Part shown: positions 35,569 through 44,147 of the stretch, piece after piece
Numbering within the stretch: the first letter of the stretch is position 1
Layout of the letters: every line of letters begins with the position of its first letter
Origin: an uncultured Acidimicrobiaceae bacterium
Lineage (GTDB): Bacteria; Actinomycetota; Acidimicrobiia; Acidimicrobiales; RAAP-2
Length of the DNA: 64,000 nucleotides
Assembly: GCA_937975915.1 (NCBI GenBank)
Contig: CALJTY010000030.1
Span: forward strand, 434,001 to 498,000
Reading direction: 5' to 3'
Notes under the pieces: generated by a model
The model's database searches: none
The model's input: the letters and a program-made list of their open reading frames with translations, nothing else
Told to the model about the DNA's origin: nothing
Position numbers and translations under genes: made by a program

Positions 35569-36482
35569 AGTTCCATTTCCTGTAGTTCTTTAAGCGTAGA
35601 TGGTGAGTATTGAGTTTCGAAGGTTCTAATTCTTTTGGTGAGACCAGTCAGCACACCAGGAGGTGCCATCTCAATCGAATGAGTGACACTCTCTGGAAGT
35701 GCGAGTGTGGCGTCAAGAAACTCAACTGGTGAAGTGAGTTGACGAGAAAGCAGCGTTGTCCAATCTTCAGCCGAGGTGTGAACTTTTCCATCAACGTTGG
35801 CAACGAGAATTGATTCAGTGGTTTTCCACTCAACGCTTGCAAGCGCAGTATCGAGTTCATCTTGCGCTGGAGACATTAGAGGAGAGTGAAATGCTCCTCC
35901 AACTGGAAGAGGCGTTGCACGCTTCCATCCGAGTTCTTTATTACGTGACATCAAATCATCTAGGCCCGCTCTCGAACCACTGACAACGATTTGTCCTGTT
36001 CCATTTATGTTCGCAATCCAAACGTTCTCAAGAGTTTTCAGATTCTCTAAGGCGCCTTCTTCACCACCCATAAGCGCGACCATCGAACCCTCAGTGGTCT
36101 CTGCGCAGCGCAGCATTGCAGCGCCACGTACTCCAATGAGCTTCGCGCCATCTTCAATCGAAAGAAGTCCAGACGCCACCAAGGCTGAAAATTCGCCGAG
36201 ACTGTGACCAAGCAAGTAACGGGGACGAATGCCCTTGTCGAGAAGCTCAAGGTAGCTAATTGTAGAAAGGGCGAAAGTCGCAATCTGTGCGTTGTCGGTA
36301 CGCACAACATCGTCACTAGAAGCCGTGGTGAGAAGTGATGCCACGTCAATTCCAGAGGCTTCACTGATTATGGCAACCTGATTCCAGTGTCTGGATTCTT
36401 GCCACTCGAGTCCCGCTCCACTCGAGAGTGAGCCTTGGCCTGGGAAGAGGCAAACCAGGTGTTCGGAAAAGGTTGAAGTCAT
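35565..36482 (-). CDS. fabD: Malonyl-CoA:ACP transacylase
   Basis: Loads malonate onto ACP. From ATG 36482 the protein has 305 residues with CLFPGQGS near the N-terminus, the nucleophile Ser94 in GHSLGE and His199 in GGAFHSPLM. The longer frame to 36527 runs into the tRNA gene and is rejected; a TANNNT element 6 bases upstream supports the ATG. It heads fabD-fabG-acpP-fabF; no fabH is present in the cluster. Confidence 0.95.
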   Translation of the reverse strand: MTSTFSEHLVCLFPGQGSLSSGAGLEWQESRHWNQVAIISEASGIDVASLLTTASSDDVVRTDNAQIATFALSTISYLELLDKGIRPRYLLGHSLGEFSALVASGLLSIEDGAKLIGVRGAAMLRCAETTEGSMVALMGGEEGALENLKTLENVWIANINGTGQIVVSGSRAGLDDLMSRNKELGWKRATPLPVGGAFHSPLMSPAQDELDTALASVEWKTTESILVANVDGKVHTSAEDWTTLLSRQLTSPVEFLDATLALPESVTHSIEMAPPGVLTGLTKRIRTFETQYSPSTLKELQEMEL

Positions 36483-36488
36483 GTTTAT

Positions 36489-36494
36489 AAAGTA
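36489..36494 (-). promoter_or_regulatory. -10 element of fabD, leaderless type
   Basis: On the minus strand TACTTT is followed by 6 bases and the ATG at 36482. It lies between the tRNA 3' end and fabD. Fab genes could also be read through from the tRNA promoter. Confidence 0.55.
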
Positions 36495-36500
36495 ACAGCG

Positions 36501-36583
36501 TGCCCGGAGTGGGATTCGAACCCACACACCCTTTCAAGTAGAGGATTTTGAGTCCTCCGCGTCTGCCGTTCCGCCATCCGGGC
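36501..36583 (-). tRNA. tRNA-Leu(CAA)
   Basis: An 83-base type II tRNA. The acceptor stem GCCCGGA pairs with TCCGGGC, the anticodon stem is GAGGA/TCCTC with loop CTCAAAA (anticodon CAA), a long variable arm follows, and the T arm carries GTTCGAA. The CCA end is not encoded, unlike in the second tRNA-Leu of this window. Confidence 0.95.
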
Positions 36584-36610
36584 TGCGTCGGATAACGCTA
36601 CCAGCAACTC

Positions 36611-36616
36611 TAAGGT
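36611..36616 (+). promoter_or_regulatory. Possible -10 element of menC
   Basis: TAAGGT lies 7 bases before the ATG at 36624. The same bases (AAGG) could instead serve as a ribosome binding site. Confidence 0.35.
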
Positions 36617-36623
36617 GGCAGGA

Positions 36624-37673
36624 ATGGAACTTCGATTAGGGCTCAGCGACGCAACATTGCAATCGTCAGTTCGCGCTGCCGGAGAGAAGCACTCCACTCG
36701 TACGCACATTTATCTATCGATAGAAGACCATGGTATTCGTGGTCTTGGTGAAGTATCTCCTCAGTCATCGTCGCTCAATGGCGACCCATCAGTGGCTGAA
36801 GTTCTGGATGAACTTAGAGATTTCGCACTCCCGCAGTTTCAAGAGGTCTGCGCTCGAGAAGGAGCTATCCCATCGTGGACACGTGTAGCTCGCTTTGCCG
36901 GGCCGCGATCATCGAGCTTCTTTGCTGTTTCACTGATTGAAATGGCAGTTCTTGACTTCGAAATGCGAAACCAGGAACTTCGCGTATCAGACATTTGGCC
37001 GGCAACTTACGAAACGCCATCTTTGTCGACTGTTTCGATTCTTGACGAAGAAGACTGGGTAACGAACGAAAGTTCGCAGCGAATCAGGGTTAAGACTTCA
37101 CCTGGCGAGATTTCTGAATTTCAACTAAGCCGACTTCGTTCACTTTCGAAGCCCATAATCCTCGATTTCAATTGCTCGGCTCAGAGTGACGAAGATGTCA
37201 TTTCACAGGTTTCTGCATTGGATGGGATTGTCGAGGTAATGGCCGTTGAGCAGCCATTCGCAGTTGGCAACGTTGTTGATCACGCCAGACTCAGCGAACA
37301 GTTAGATGTCTCAGTGAGCCTTGATGAAGGTGTTAGGTCTATTCGTGACCTCGAACAGATTGCGAGATACTCAGCAGCAAGGCTTGTCTGTGTGAAGCCA
37401 TCGCGCGTTGGCGGCCTGGCCAATACTCGGACAATGATTGCGAAAGCTCAGTCTCTGGGTATCGACGCATACGTTGGTGGTTTCTTCGAATCAGAATTCG
37501 CGAGAACCGTAAACGCAGCGCTGGCGTCGACATGCACTGATCAGCCATCTGACATCAGCCCAGTACAGATATCGCTGAACAGAGACGCAACTAATTTTGT
37601 CAGTTCCGCTTTCTCTTTTGGCTTAGAGCCAAGTACAACTTTTTTGTCCGGATTAGATACTCTTAGCGAGTGA
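36624..37673 (+). CDS. menC: o-Succinylbenzoate synthase
   Basis: Enolase-superfamily enzyme that dehydrates SHCHC in menaquinone synthesis. The 349-residue protein keeps the active-site set: the RxK pair Arg155/Lys157 in RVKTSPG, metal ligands Asp181 in LDFN, Glu209 in VEQP and Asp234 in LDEG, and Lys258 in CVKPSRVGG. ATG 36624 is chosen over GTG 36615. Other superfamily functions cannot be excluded by eye, but menF and menG elsewhere in the window support the call. Its stop overlaps the protease gene. Confidence 0.85.
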   Translation: MELRLGLSDATLQSSVRAAGEKHSTRTHIYLSIEDHGIRGLGEVSPQSSSLNGDPSVAEVLDELRDFALPQFQEVCAREGAIPSWTRVARFAGPRSSSFFAVSLIEMAVLDFEMRNQELRVSDIWPATYETPSLSTVSILDEEDWVTNESSQRIRVKTSPGEISEFQLSRLRSLSKPIILDFNCSAQSDEDVISQVSALDGIVEVMAVEQPFAVGNVVDHARLSEQLDVSVSLDEGVRSIRDLEQIARYSAARLVCVKPSRVGGLANTRTMIAKAQSLGIDAYVGGFFESEFARTVNAALASTCTDQPSDISPVQISLNRDATNFVSSAFSFGLEPSTTFLSGLDTLSE

Positions 37674-39094
37674 CGCTTCTGAAGAAAAATTCACACGTTC
37701 TAGTTGCCCTACTAGTTGTCTTTTCTTCCTTGGTCTTGATTCAAGCAGGCTCGGCAGTTGTGAAGCATGGCGGTGCTTGCACCAAGCTGGGATCGACCAC
37801 GAACTTCGGTGGAAAGAAGTTCACGTGCATTCTTGTTAAGTCAAAGCACGTCTGGAATGCTGGTGTCGCTATTCCAACAACCACTACGACCACATCTGCT
37901 CCAACTACAACTACCACTGTTGTTAAATACCCGTTAGCGATGACAAGCACTGATCCAGCCGCACAGTGTCAGATCAAAGACCTGAGAGTTCAAAGATTTC
38001 AAAATAACAATGTTGGTTTCCCTCTGAGCAAAGACGAATTGGCGACTCAAGGAATCCTCAACGTGATTCTTATGCCTGTTGATTTTTCAGATGCACCTGG
38101 AGCGCAGTCACCAATGTTGACTTTTCAACCTCAAATAGATCAGATGACTGCATGGGCGAAGCAATTTTCTAATGGGAAGCTTTCATTCAAATTTCAAACA
38201 AGCTCATCGTGGGTACGAGCCCCTTTGCCGTCAACTAGTTATTCGATTCCCAAGCCAGTAGCGAATGGACCGAATACCTACTTTGAATATCAAAACAACG
38301 TTGCTCAATCACTGATTGATGCTTCAGGAAAACTATTTACCTACAGCAATGGCACCGCGATCTTTTATTATTTTTCGAAGCCACCAACTGGTGTTTCCGA
38401 CGGACTCACGGGACGAAACGTAGTTTTGCAAACTCCTGATGGTCCAATCTCATCTTTCTTTTTTGCTCCTGGCACGTATGCCTACAGCCATCCATCAACA
38501 ATGTGGCAGTTGTATCTCCACGAGATGCTTCACTCCCAGGGTCTCGCGGGTCATGCACCGGGAAATGGATTCGTCACTGGAGTGATGCAAAATCAGGATG
38601 GAGCGGCAACACTTGACGCGTGGAGCACGTTCTTGCTGGATTGGTTTAATCAAGATCAGATATTTTGTGTTTCAAAATCTCATGTCTCTAGTCAATATGT
38701 CGAACTTGCACCTCTCGACAATTCCAAAACAGGATTCAAAACTTTGCTAATTCCACTATCTCTTCATGAGATTCTTGTTGTGGAATCTAGAAGAGCTGAA
38801 GGGTATTCCTCATCTTGGAAGAAAGACGCTGGGGGACTACTCGTTTATGTAGTTGATACAAATAGAGATAATGATCGCTCTCACGAATCTTCAGATGACA
38901 CGGGCAATGATCCCACGTATTCCAAATACGCTTTTTATTTACATGCGGACTCTGCACCAGCAACCGCGGACAACAACTTCGACAAGTACCTGAATTACTT
39001 CATAAAGACTGGAAGCACGGTCACGTTTCAGGGAGTGCGCATTTCGCTCGTGGCTTCTGGGACCAGTGACGTCGTTCACATCCAATCTACTTAA
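37670..39094 (+). CDS. Secreted M6-like metalloprotease with Thr-rich linker
   Basis: A 474-residue exported protein. A signal peptide (about 1-29) is followed by a small two-Cys module (33-63, Cys at 37 and 53), a Thr/Pro-rich linker (about 68-85) and a large domain with the zinc motif HEMLHSQGLAGH starting at His284, similar to immune-inhibitor-A (M6) peptidases. Two-Cys modules and Thr linkers of this kind recur in surface proteins of related actinobacteria. Substrate and anchoring are unknown. The GTG overlaps menC by 4 bases, so it is probably expressed with it, though no functional link is evident. Confidence 0.72.
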   Translation: MTLLKKNSHVLVALLVVFSSLVLIQAGSAVVKHGGACTKLGSTTNFGGKKFTCILVKSKHVWNAGVAIPTTTTTTSAPTTTTTVVKYPLAMTSTDPAAQCQIKDLRVQRFQNNNVGFPLSKDELATQGILNVILMPVDFSDAPGAQSPMLTFQPQIDQMTAWAKQFSNGKLSFKFQTSSSWVRAPLPSTSYSIPKPVANGPNTYFEYQNNVAQSLIDASGKLFTYSNGTAIFYYFSKPPTGVSDGLTGRNVVLQTPDGPISSFFFAPGTYAYSHPSTMWQLYLHEMLHSQGLAGHAPGNGFVTGVMQNQDGAATLDAWSTFLLDWFNQDQIFCVSKSHVSSQYVELAPLDNSKTGFKTLLIPLSLHEILVVESRRAEGYSSSWKKDAGGLLVYVVDTNRDNDRSHESSDDTGNDPTYSKYAFYLHADSAPATADNNFDKYLNYFIKTGSTVTFQGVRISLVASGTSDVVHIQST

Positions 39095-39111
39095 ATTCAT
39101 GGGCCTGTGTC

Positions 39112-39117
39112 TATAAT
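39112..39117 (+). promoter_or_regulatory. Consensus -10 (TATAAT), leaderless type
   Basis: A perfect TATAAT is followed by exactly 6 bases and the ATG at 39124. It probably drives the coiled-coil gene, pdtaR and polA, which are all joined by overlaps. Confidence 0.7.
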
Positions 39118-39123
39118 CCCTCT

Positions 39124-39423
39124 ATGGGAACCCGTCTGCAGCGCCGACGATTAGAGGACCTTCAAAGGCGCCTCGGTAAGGCTCGAGAGAGCCTCCACGT
39201 GCTCCAAGAGCAGGTTGCCGTCTGGAACGATGCCCTAGATGACACAAGAATCCGTGCAATGGTCTCCGAGACCCCTCTCCAAGCGCAAGAATATGACGAA
39301 CTGTCAAGACATGTGGCCACTGCGAACGCTGAATTAGAGCGCCGCCAAGGCGAGGTTTCTGCTTTGATTGTTGAACGAGATGAACTTCTGCGTGAGTGGA
39401 CACCAAAGGATGAAAATGGATAA
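39124..39423 (+). CDS. Predicted coiled-coil protein, function unknown
   Basis: A 99-residue, highly charged protein that looks almost wholly helical (RLQRRRLEDLQRRLGKAR; ELERRQGEVSALIVERDELL), probably an antiparallel coiled-coil hairpin. I do not recognise the family. It has the best -10 element in the window and its 3' end overlaps the response-regulator start by 8 bases, so the two are likely co-translated. A role as a partner of that regulator is speculative. Confidence 0.7.
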   Translation: MGTRLQRRRLEDLQRRLGKARESLHVLQEQVAVWNDALDDTRIRAMVSETPLQAQEYDELSRHVATANAELERRQGEVSALIVERDELLREWTPKDENG

Positions 39424-39985
39424 GCGAGTAGTAATTGCCGATGATGAATCAATCATCCGTCTCGACCTCAAAGAAATTCTCGAAGCCGACGGATACCTCG
39501 TTGTTGGAGAAGCGGCAAGAGGTGACGACGCCTTGACAATGATCAGAGAGCTAAAGCCAGATCTCGCAATTCTTGACGTGAAGATGCCAGGACTCGACGG
39601 AATTGAAGTTGCTAGTCAAATTAAAGATCTCGGAATCACGGTTGTCCTTCTCACTGCCTTCTCTCAGCGAGCCCTCATTGAAAGTGCACGCGAAGCTGGC
39701 GTAGTTGCCTATTTGGTGAAGCCTTTTAGAAGCAGCGAACTCCTCCCAAAGCTTGCTGCGATTTTGAATCCACTCGAAATTGAAAATGTCCCAGCCGTCA
39801 CTGCATCGGTTGACGACAAGATCGAAACTCGTGACATAGTTCAACGTGCAAAAGAAAAACTTATGACTGATCGCAGTCTCAGCGAGCCTGATGCGTTTGA
39901 AATTATCCAGCAATCTGCAATGAAAACAAGAAGTCGTATGCGAGACGTTGCTCAGTTGATTCTGAAGGGCGAATTCGTTGGCTAA
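39416..39985 (+). CDS. pdtaR: ANTAR-domain response regulator, PdtaR-like
   Basis: A 189-residue REC-ANTAR protein like mycobacterial PdtaR (Rv1626), which binds RNA hairpins and prevents transcription termination when phosphorylated. The REC domain has Asp9/Asp10, the phosphate acceptor Asp54 in AILDVKMPG, the Thr in LLTAF and the Lys in LVKPF. The ANTAR helices follow from about 130 (RDIVQRAKEKLM and SAMKTRSRMRDVAQ). AAAGG lies 6 bases before ATG 39416. No histidine kinase is nearby. It overlaps polA by 8 bases. Confidence 0.93.
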   Translation: MDKRVVIADDESIIRLDLKEILEADGYLVVGEAARGDDALTMIRELKPDLAILDVKMPGLDGIEVASQIKDLGITVVLLTAFSQRALIESAREAGVVAYLVKPFRSSELLPKLAAILNPLEIENVPAVTASVDDKIETRDIVQRAKEKLMTDRSLSEPDAFEIIQQSAMKTRSRMRDVAQLILKGEFVG

Positions 39986-42611
39986 GGAACAAACCGACCA
40001 ACGGCCATTGTTGCTGTTGGACGGCATGTCTCTTATTTTTAGAGCGTTCTTCGCACTAAGTACAGACATTGCAACGTCCGAGGGTGTTGTCACCAACGCC
40101 CTTCACGGTTTCGCTTCAATGCTGACTTCACTTATAAGAACTCAAAACCCTCGGGCATTGGCTGTTGCCTTTGACCTCTCTGGGGGGACCTTCAGAGACG
40201 AGATGACCGAGGACTATAAGGGTGGTCGTGCAGAAACTCCTGACGAGATTGAACACCAGTTCGAACTATGTAGAAACCTCTGCGATGTTCTGCACATTCC
40301 TGTTCTTAGCGTCCAGGGCTACGAAGCTGACGATGTTCTGGCGACTCTCGCCACGTGGGGAAGAGACCAGAAGATTCCAGTTGTGGTTGTTACTGGCGAC
40401 CGCGACTCCTTCCAGTTAGTTGAAGACCCGTACGTGAAAGTTCTCTACAACCGGCGCGGAGTGTCGGACTACTCGCTCTATGACGAGGCTGGAATCTTTG
40501 AGCGTTGTGGCATCGATCCCCAGCGTTACACGCTTCTCGCGGCTCTTCGTGGCGACACCTCAGACAATCTTCCAGGGGTCCCCGGGGTGGGAGAGAAGAC
40601 CGCGGCGAAGTTGTTTGCTCAGTACAAGGGACTTGATGAGCTCTATGCAAACCTTGATACGCTGACACCAAAGCTTCGAGAGAATCTGGCTCTCTATGAA
40701 GACCGAGCACGCAGCAATGTTGAAATCATGAAGCTGGTGCGAGACGTGCCTCTTGACTTCTCAATCGATGGCCTTTCGATGGGTGGTTGGAACAGAGTCG
40801 AAGTTGCAGCATTTTTTGATCGCTTCGAGATGAATTCAATGAAAGGTCGCTTCGAGAAACTGATGCGCGAGGGCCTCCTCGGCGAGGCATCGTCAACTTC
40901 CGGTGCAACAGAAAAAGTTGAAGCTAAGAAGCCAGCTCCAAAAGCCAAGGTTTTAACTTCACAAAAATCGGTCGACAAGGTTCTCGATGGTGCGACATCA
41001 GTCATTGTTAGCTACAGCAAGTCAAAAGTCGCAGTGCTAAATCCAGAAACTGGATTATGTGCCGTTGGAACACTCGATGAGTTCTTTAAGAAAGTGGGAG
41101 ATGTCCGCATCTCTGGACATGATTTAAAGAATCTTTATCGCTGGTCCCAGGACCAGTCAGTGACGATTAGTGAACCTGCTGACGACACCTCAATCATGGC
41201 CTTTCTAGTTGATGCAACATCTGGTCGTTATGAACTTGATGACGTTGCTCAGCGCTACCTCAATGAACCGTTCCCTGAAGAAGCTCCATCACTTTTTGAT
41301 GAAGAAGACGATGAAGCTCGACTTCTTAGAAGCGTTGAGCTTGTTTCGCGACTCCGAGACCAGCTCAGGTATGAAATTGAAACATGGAAGCTCACGAGTG
41401 TCTATGAAGACATTGAACTTCCACTAGTGGCGGTCCTTGGACGCATGGAATCACGAGGTATCAGTGTTGACATCGAAATGCTTCGAACTATTGCCAAGGA
41501 ATTCGCAGAAGAAGCAACATCACTTGACGCAAAGATTCAAAAAGCTGCTGGTCATGAATTTAAAGTCAATTCGCCACAGCAACTCCAAACTGTTTTATTT
41601 GAAGAGTTGGGACTTACAGCGGTCAAGAAGATCAAGACTGGATTTTCAACGGATGCAGCTTCTCTCGAAGCAATTGAAGATGAGCACAAAATTATTCCAT
41701 TGATCCTTCGATACCGCGAAGTTGAAAAACTTAGATCCACCTACGGACAGCCACTGATTGACGCAGTTGGAGCAGACGGATGCATCCACGCAACATTCAA
41801 TCAGACGGTCGCTAGAACTGGTCGTCTTTCATCTGAGAACCCAAACCTTCACAACATTCCAGTTCGAAGTCAAGAAGGCCGACGTCTCAGATTCGCTTTT
41901 GTTCCAACAGCGAAATGGAATCTCTGCGTCGCTGACTACAACCAAATCGAACTTCGAATCCTTGCGCACTTGGCCCAAGACTCGGGCCTTCTCGCGGCAT
42001 TCAGCTCAAATGAAGATGTTCACCGCACGATCGCAGCTTCAGTTTTCGGTGTGAAGCCAGACAAAGTCGACCACGAACAACGTGAACAAGCCAAGGCCGT
42101 CTCGTACGGTTTGGCCTATGGAATGGAAGCCTTCGGACTATCTCGGCGCCTTGGCGTTTCGGTGGGTGAAGCCAAGAAGATCATGGATGCTTACTTCGCT
42201 GGGTTTCCGGATCTTCGCAAGTACATGGACAACACGATTAAAGAGATTCGAAACAACGGCTACTCCAGAACTGAATTCGGACGTATCCGTCCGTTCCCAG
42301 ATTTAGCTACTGCTGTTGGGCCACAGCGCCAAGCTGCAGAGCGCCAGGCAATGAACGCTGGAATCCAGGGTCTTGCTGCTGACATTTTTAAGAATGCTCT
42401 AGTGAGACTCGATCGCAAGCTCACGTCTGAAAAACTCCAGGCGAGGCTTATTCTGCAGGTTCACGACGAAGTTGTTGTTGAGGCTCCCGAAAAAGAGAAG
42501 GAGCAAGTCGAGGCGATTGTGCTGGACTGCCTGATGAACGCCGCGAAATTGACTGTTCCCCTTGAAGTTTCGCTTCACTGGGGCGATAACTGGGCGGCGG
42601 CAAAGGGCTAA
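39978..42611 (+). CDS. polA: DNA polymerase I
   Basis: Repair and Okazaki-fragment polymerase. The 877-residue protein has an N-terminal 5' nuclease domain (LLLLDGMSLIFRAFFAL, VVVTGDRDSFQL, LPGVPGVGEKTAAKL), a middle exonuclease-like domain and the family A polymerase domain (DYNQIELRILAHL, QAKAVSYGLAYGMEAFGL, LQVHDEVV). The middle domain lacks the usual acidic DxE site, so proofreading is probably absent, as in mycobacteria. Start is TTG, since the first conserved residues leave no room for a later start. Confidence 0.95.
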   Translation: MAKEQTDQRPLLLLDGMSLIFRAFFALSTDIATSEGVVTNALHGFASMLTSLIRTQNPRALAVAFDLSGGTFRDEMTEDYKGGRAETPDEIEHQFELCRNLCDVLHIPVLSVQGYEADDVLATLATWGRDQKIPVVVVTGDRDSFQLVEDPYVKVLYNRRGVSDYSLYDEAGIFERCGIDPQRYTLLAALRGDTSDNLPGVPGVGEKTAAKLFAQYKGLDELYANLDTLTPKLRENLALYEDRARSNVEIMKLVRDVPLDFSIDGLSMGGWNRVEVAAFFDRFEMNSMKGRFEKLMREGLLGEASSTSGATEKVEAKKPAPKAKVLTSQKSVDKVLDGATSVIVSYSKSKVAVLNPETGLCAVGTLDEFFKKVGDVRISGHDLKNLYRWSQDQSVTISEPADDTSIMAFLVDATSGRYELDDVAQRYLNEPFPEEAPSLFDEEDDEARLLRSVELVSRLRDQLRYEIETWKLTSVYEDIELPLVAVLGRMESRGISVDIEMLRTIAKEFAEEATSLDAKIQKAAGHEFKVNSPQQLQTVLFEELGLTAVKKIKTGFSTDAASLEAIEDEHKIIPLILRYREVEKLRSTYGQPLIDAVGADGCIHATFNQTVARTGRLSSENPNLHNIPVRSQEGRRLRFAFVPTAKWNLCVADYNQIELRILAHLAQDSGLLAAFSSNEDVHRTIAASVFGVKPDKVDHEQREQAKAVSYGLAYGMEAFGLSRRLGVSVGEAKKIMDAYFAGFPDLRKYMDNTIKEIRNNGYSRTEFGRIRPFPDLATAVGPQRQAAERQAMNAGIQGLAADIFKNALVRLDRKLTSEKLQARLILQVHDEVVVEAPEKEKEQVEAIVLDCLMNAAKLTVPLEVSLHWGDNWAAAKG

Positions 42612-42635
42612 GAGCCTCGGTGGTAGGGTTGTCTG

Positions 42636-42658
42636 CTGGGTTTACACCGGAAACCCAG
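42636..42658 (+). promoter_or_regulatory. Hairpin in the polA-rpsA gap
   Basis: CTGGGTTT and AAACCCAG form a perfect 8-base-pair stem around a 7-base loop. No U tract follows, so it is not a standard terminator. It may be a leader element of rpsA. Alternatively, TTTACA at 42641-42646 with TATTGC at 42663-42668 could be a promoter passing through it. Confidence 0.4.
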
Positions 42659-42705
42659 TCCCTATTGCCTAGATGATCCCGGTGTGATCTGTATTGGATG
42701 TACGC

Positions 42706-44061
42706 ATGACGGACGCTAAAAGCCTCCTTTCCTCCCAGCAAATGGGAACCTTTAACGCTGATGGAACGTATGTTCCTCGTGTTATCACTGAAGACAACCT
42801 TGTAGGAACTGACCTTGCTGAACTTGTTGGCAATAGTGTCCTTGAGTTTGAAGATGGCGACCTCGTAGTTGGAACAGTCGTAAAGATTGACCACGACGAA
42901 GTTCTCCTCGACATTGGCTTCAAATCAGAGGGTGTAATTCCTTCACGCGAACTTTCTATTCGCAATGACGTAGATCCATCTGAAATCGTTTCAATGGGCG
43001 AGCGCGTTGAGTGCCTCGTTCTTATGAAGGAAGACAAAGAAGGACGACTTGTTCTCTCTAAGAAGCGCGCACAGTACGAAAAGGCCTGGGCAAACATTGA
43101 AGAAATCAAGAACCGTGACGAAATGGTTAAGGGTGTTGTTATTGAAGTAGTTAAGGGTGGTCTTATCGTTGACATCGGTCTTCGAGGATTCCTTCCTGCT
43201 TCACTCGTTGAACTGCGTCGAGTTCGCGAACTGCAGCCATACATTGGACAGACTGTTGAAGCCAAGATCATTGAGCTTGACCGCAACCGCAACAACGTTG
43301 TGTTGTCACGTCGTGCTTGGCTCGAAGAGACACAGAAGGAACAGCGTGGGGACTTCCTCACGAACTTGAAGCCAGGTGAGCGCCGTCACGGAGTTATTTC
43401 GTCGGTTGTTAACTTTGGTGCCTTCGTTGACCTCGGCGGCATGGACGGTCTTATTCACGTATCAGAACTCAGTTGGAAGCACATTGACCACCCAAGTCAG
43501 GTCGTTACCGTAGGTGACGAAGTTGACGTTGAAGTGCTTGAAGTCGACTTCTCTAAGGAGCGCATTTCACTTTCACTTAAGGCAACGCAGTCTGACCCAT
43601 GGCAAGTATTTGCTGAGTCACACGCTGTTGACCAGCTTGTTTACGGCCGTGTAACGAAGCTTGTTCCATTCGGAGCATTCGTTCAGGTTGGAGACGGCAT
43701 TGAAGGACTTGTTCACATTTCAGAGCTTGCTGCTCACCACGTAGACACACCTGACCAGGTTGTCGCTGCTGGAGAAGAGCTATGGGTGAAGATCATTGAA
43801 CTTGACACTGCAAAGCGTCGAATCAGTCTTTCTGTGAAGCAGGCCGCTGACGGTGGTGAAGTTTCAGCTGAATACCGTGAGGCCTTTGGTTCACACGCTT
43901 ATGACACTGAGGGTAACTACATCGGTGGCGTTGAGTACGGTGAATTCACACCTGAAACCGAAGCTCAAGCTGCATGGGCTGAATACGCAACTGAAGCAAC
44001 AAAGGCTCCAGAAGCCGCTGCTACTGAAGCTGCTGTCGAAGAGGCACCAAGCGTTGAATAG
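42706..44061 (+). CDS. rpsA: 30S ribosomal protein S1
   Basis: Binds mRNA on the 30S subunit. The 451-residue protein has four S1 domains (roughly 50-125, 135-205, 220-292 and 305-380) with repeated KIDHDEVLLDIGFKSEGVIP-type strands, then an Ala/Glu-rich acidic tail. ATG 42706 is used; a TTG four codons upstream is possible. The ribosome binding site is weak. polA-rpsA-coaE-uvrB order is known from mycobacteria, but here coaE is displaced by a 6-kb minus-strand block. Confidence 0.95.
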   Translation: MTDAKSLLSSQQMGTFNADGTYVPRVITEDNLVGTDLAELVGNSVLEFEDGDLVVGTVVKIDHDEVLLDIGFKSEGVIPSRELSIRNDVDPSEIVSMGERVECLVLMKEDKEGRLVLSKKRAQYEKAWANIEEIKNRDEMVKGVVIEVVKGGLIVDIGLRGFLPASLVELRRVRELQPYIGQTVEAKIIELDRNRNNVVLSRRAWLEETQKEQRGDFLTNLKPGERRHGVISSVVNFGAFVDLGGMDGLIHVSELSWKHIDHPSQVVTVGDEVDVEVLEVDFSKERISLSLKATQSDPWQVFAESHAVDQLVYGRVTKLVPFGAFVQVGDGIEGLVHISELAAHHVDTPDQVVAAGEELWVKIIELDTAKRRISLSVKQAADGGEVSAEYREAFGSHAYDTEGNYIGGVEYGEFTPETEAQAAWAEYATEATKAPEAAATEAAVEEAPSVE

Positions 44062-44074
44062 TTGTATCTAAGCA

Positions 44075-44121
44075 AATAGCCCGTTCTCTCAGCCATAAGG
44101 CCGTGAGAACGGGCTATTTTC
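44075..44121 (+). terminator. Intrinsic terminator after rpsA
   Basis: A perfect 14-base-pair stem (44075-44088 with 44105-44118), rich in GC at its core (GCCCGTTCTC), a 16-base loop, and TTTT at the 3' side. Read on the minus strand the stem is followed by a short T-rich stretch, so it may also stop the convergent esterase gene. Confidence 0.88.
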
Positions 44122-44147
44122 GTATTTCAGGCGCTGCAGTTATCTCC

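Noticed and set aside
37063..37076. CGAAC-GAAA-GTTCG, which matches the LexA core spacing.
   Set aside because: It lies about 440 bases inside menC, far from any start, and its central bases do not fit the RNRY part of the consensus. Probably a coding coincidence.
39551..40096. A 181-codon minus-strand frame over pdtaR and polA.
   Set aside because: Cys/Ser/Asn-rich shadow of conserved coding sequence on the other strand.
42669..43361. A 230-codon open frame on the minus strand over rpsA.
   Set aside because: Ser/Arg/Thr-rich shadow of the strongly supported S1 gene, with no recognisable motif and no promoter or ribosome binding site.
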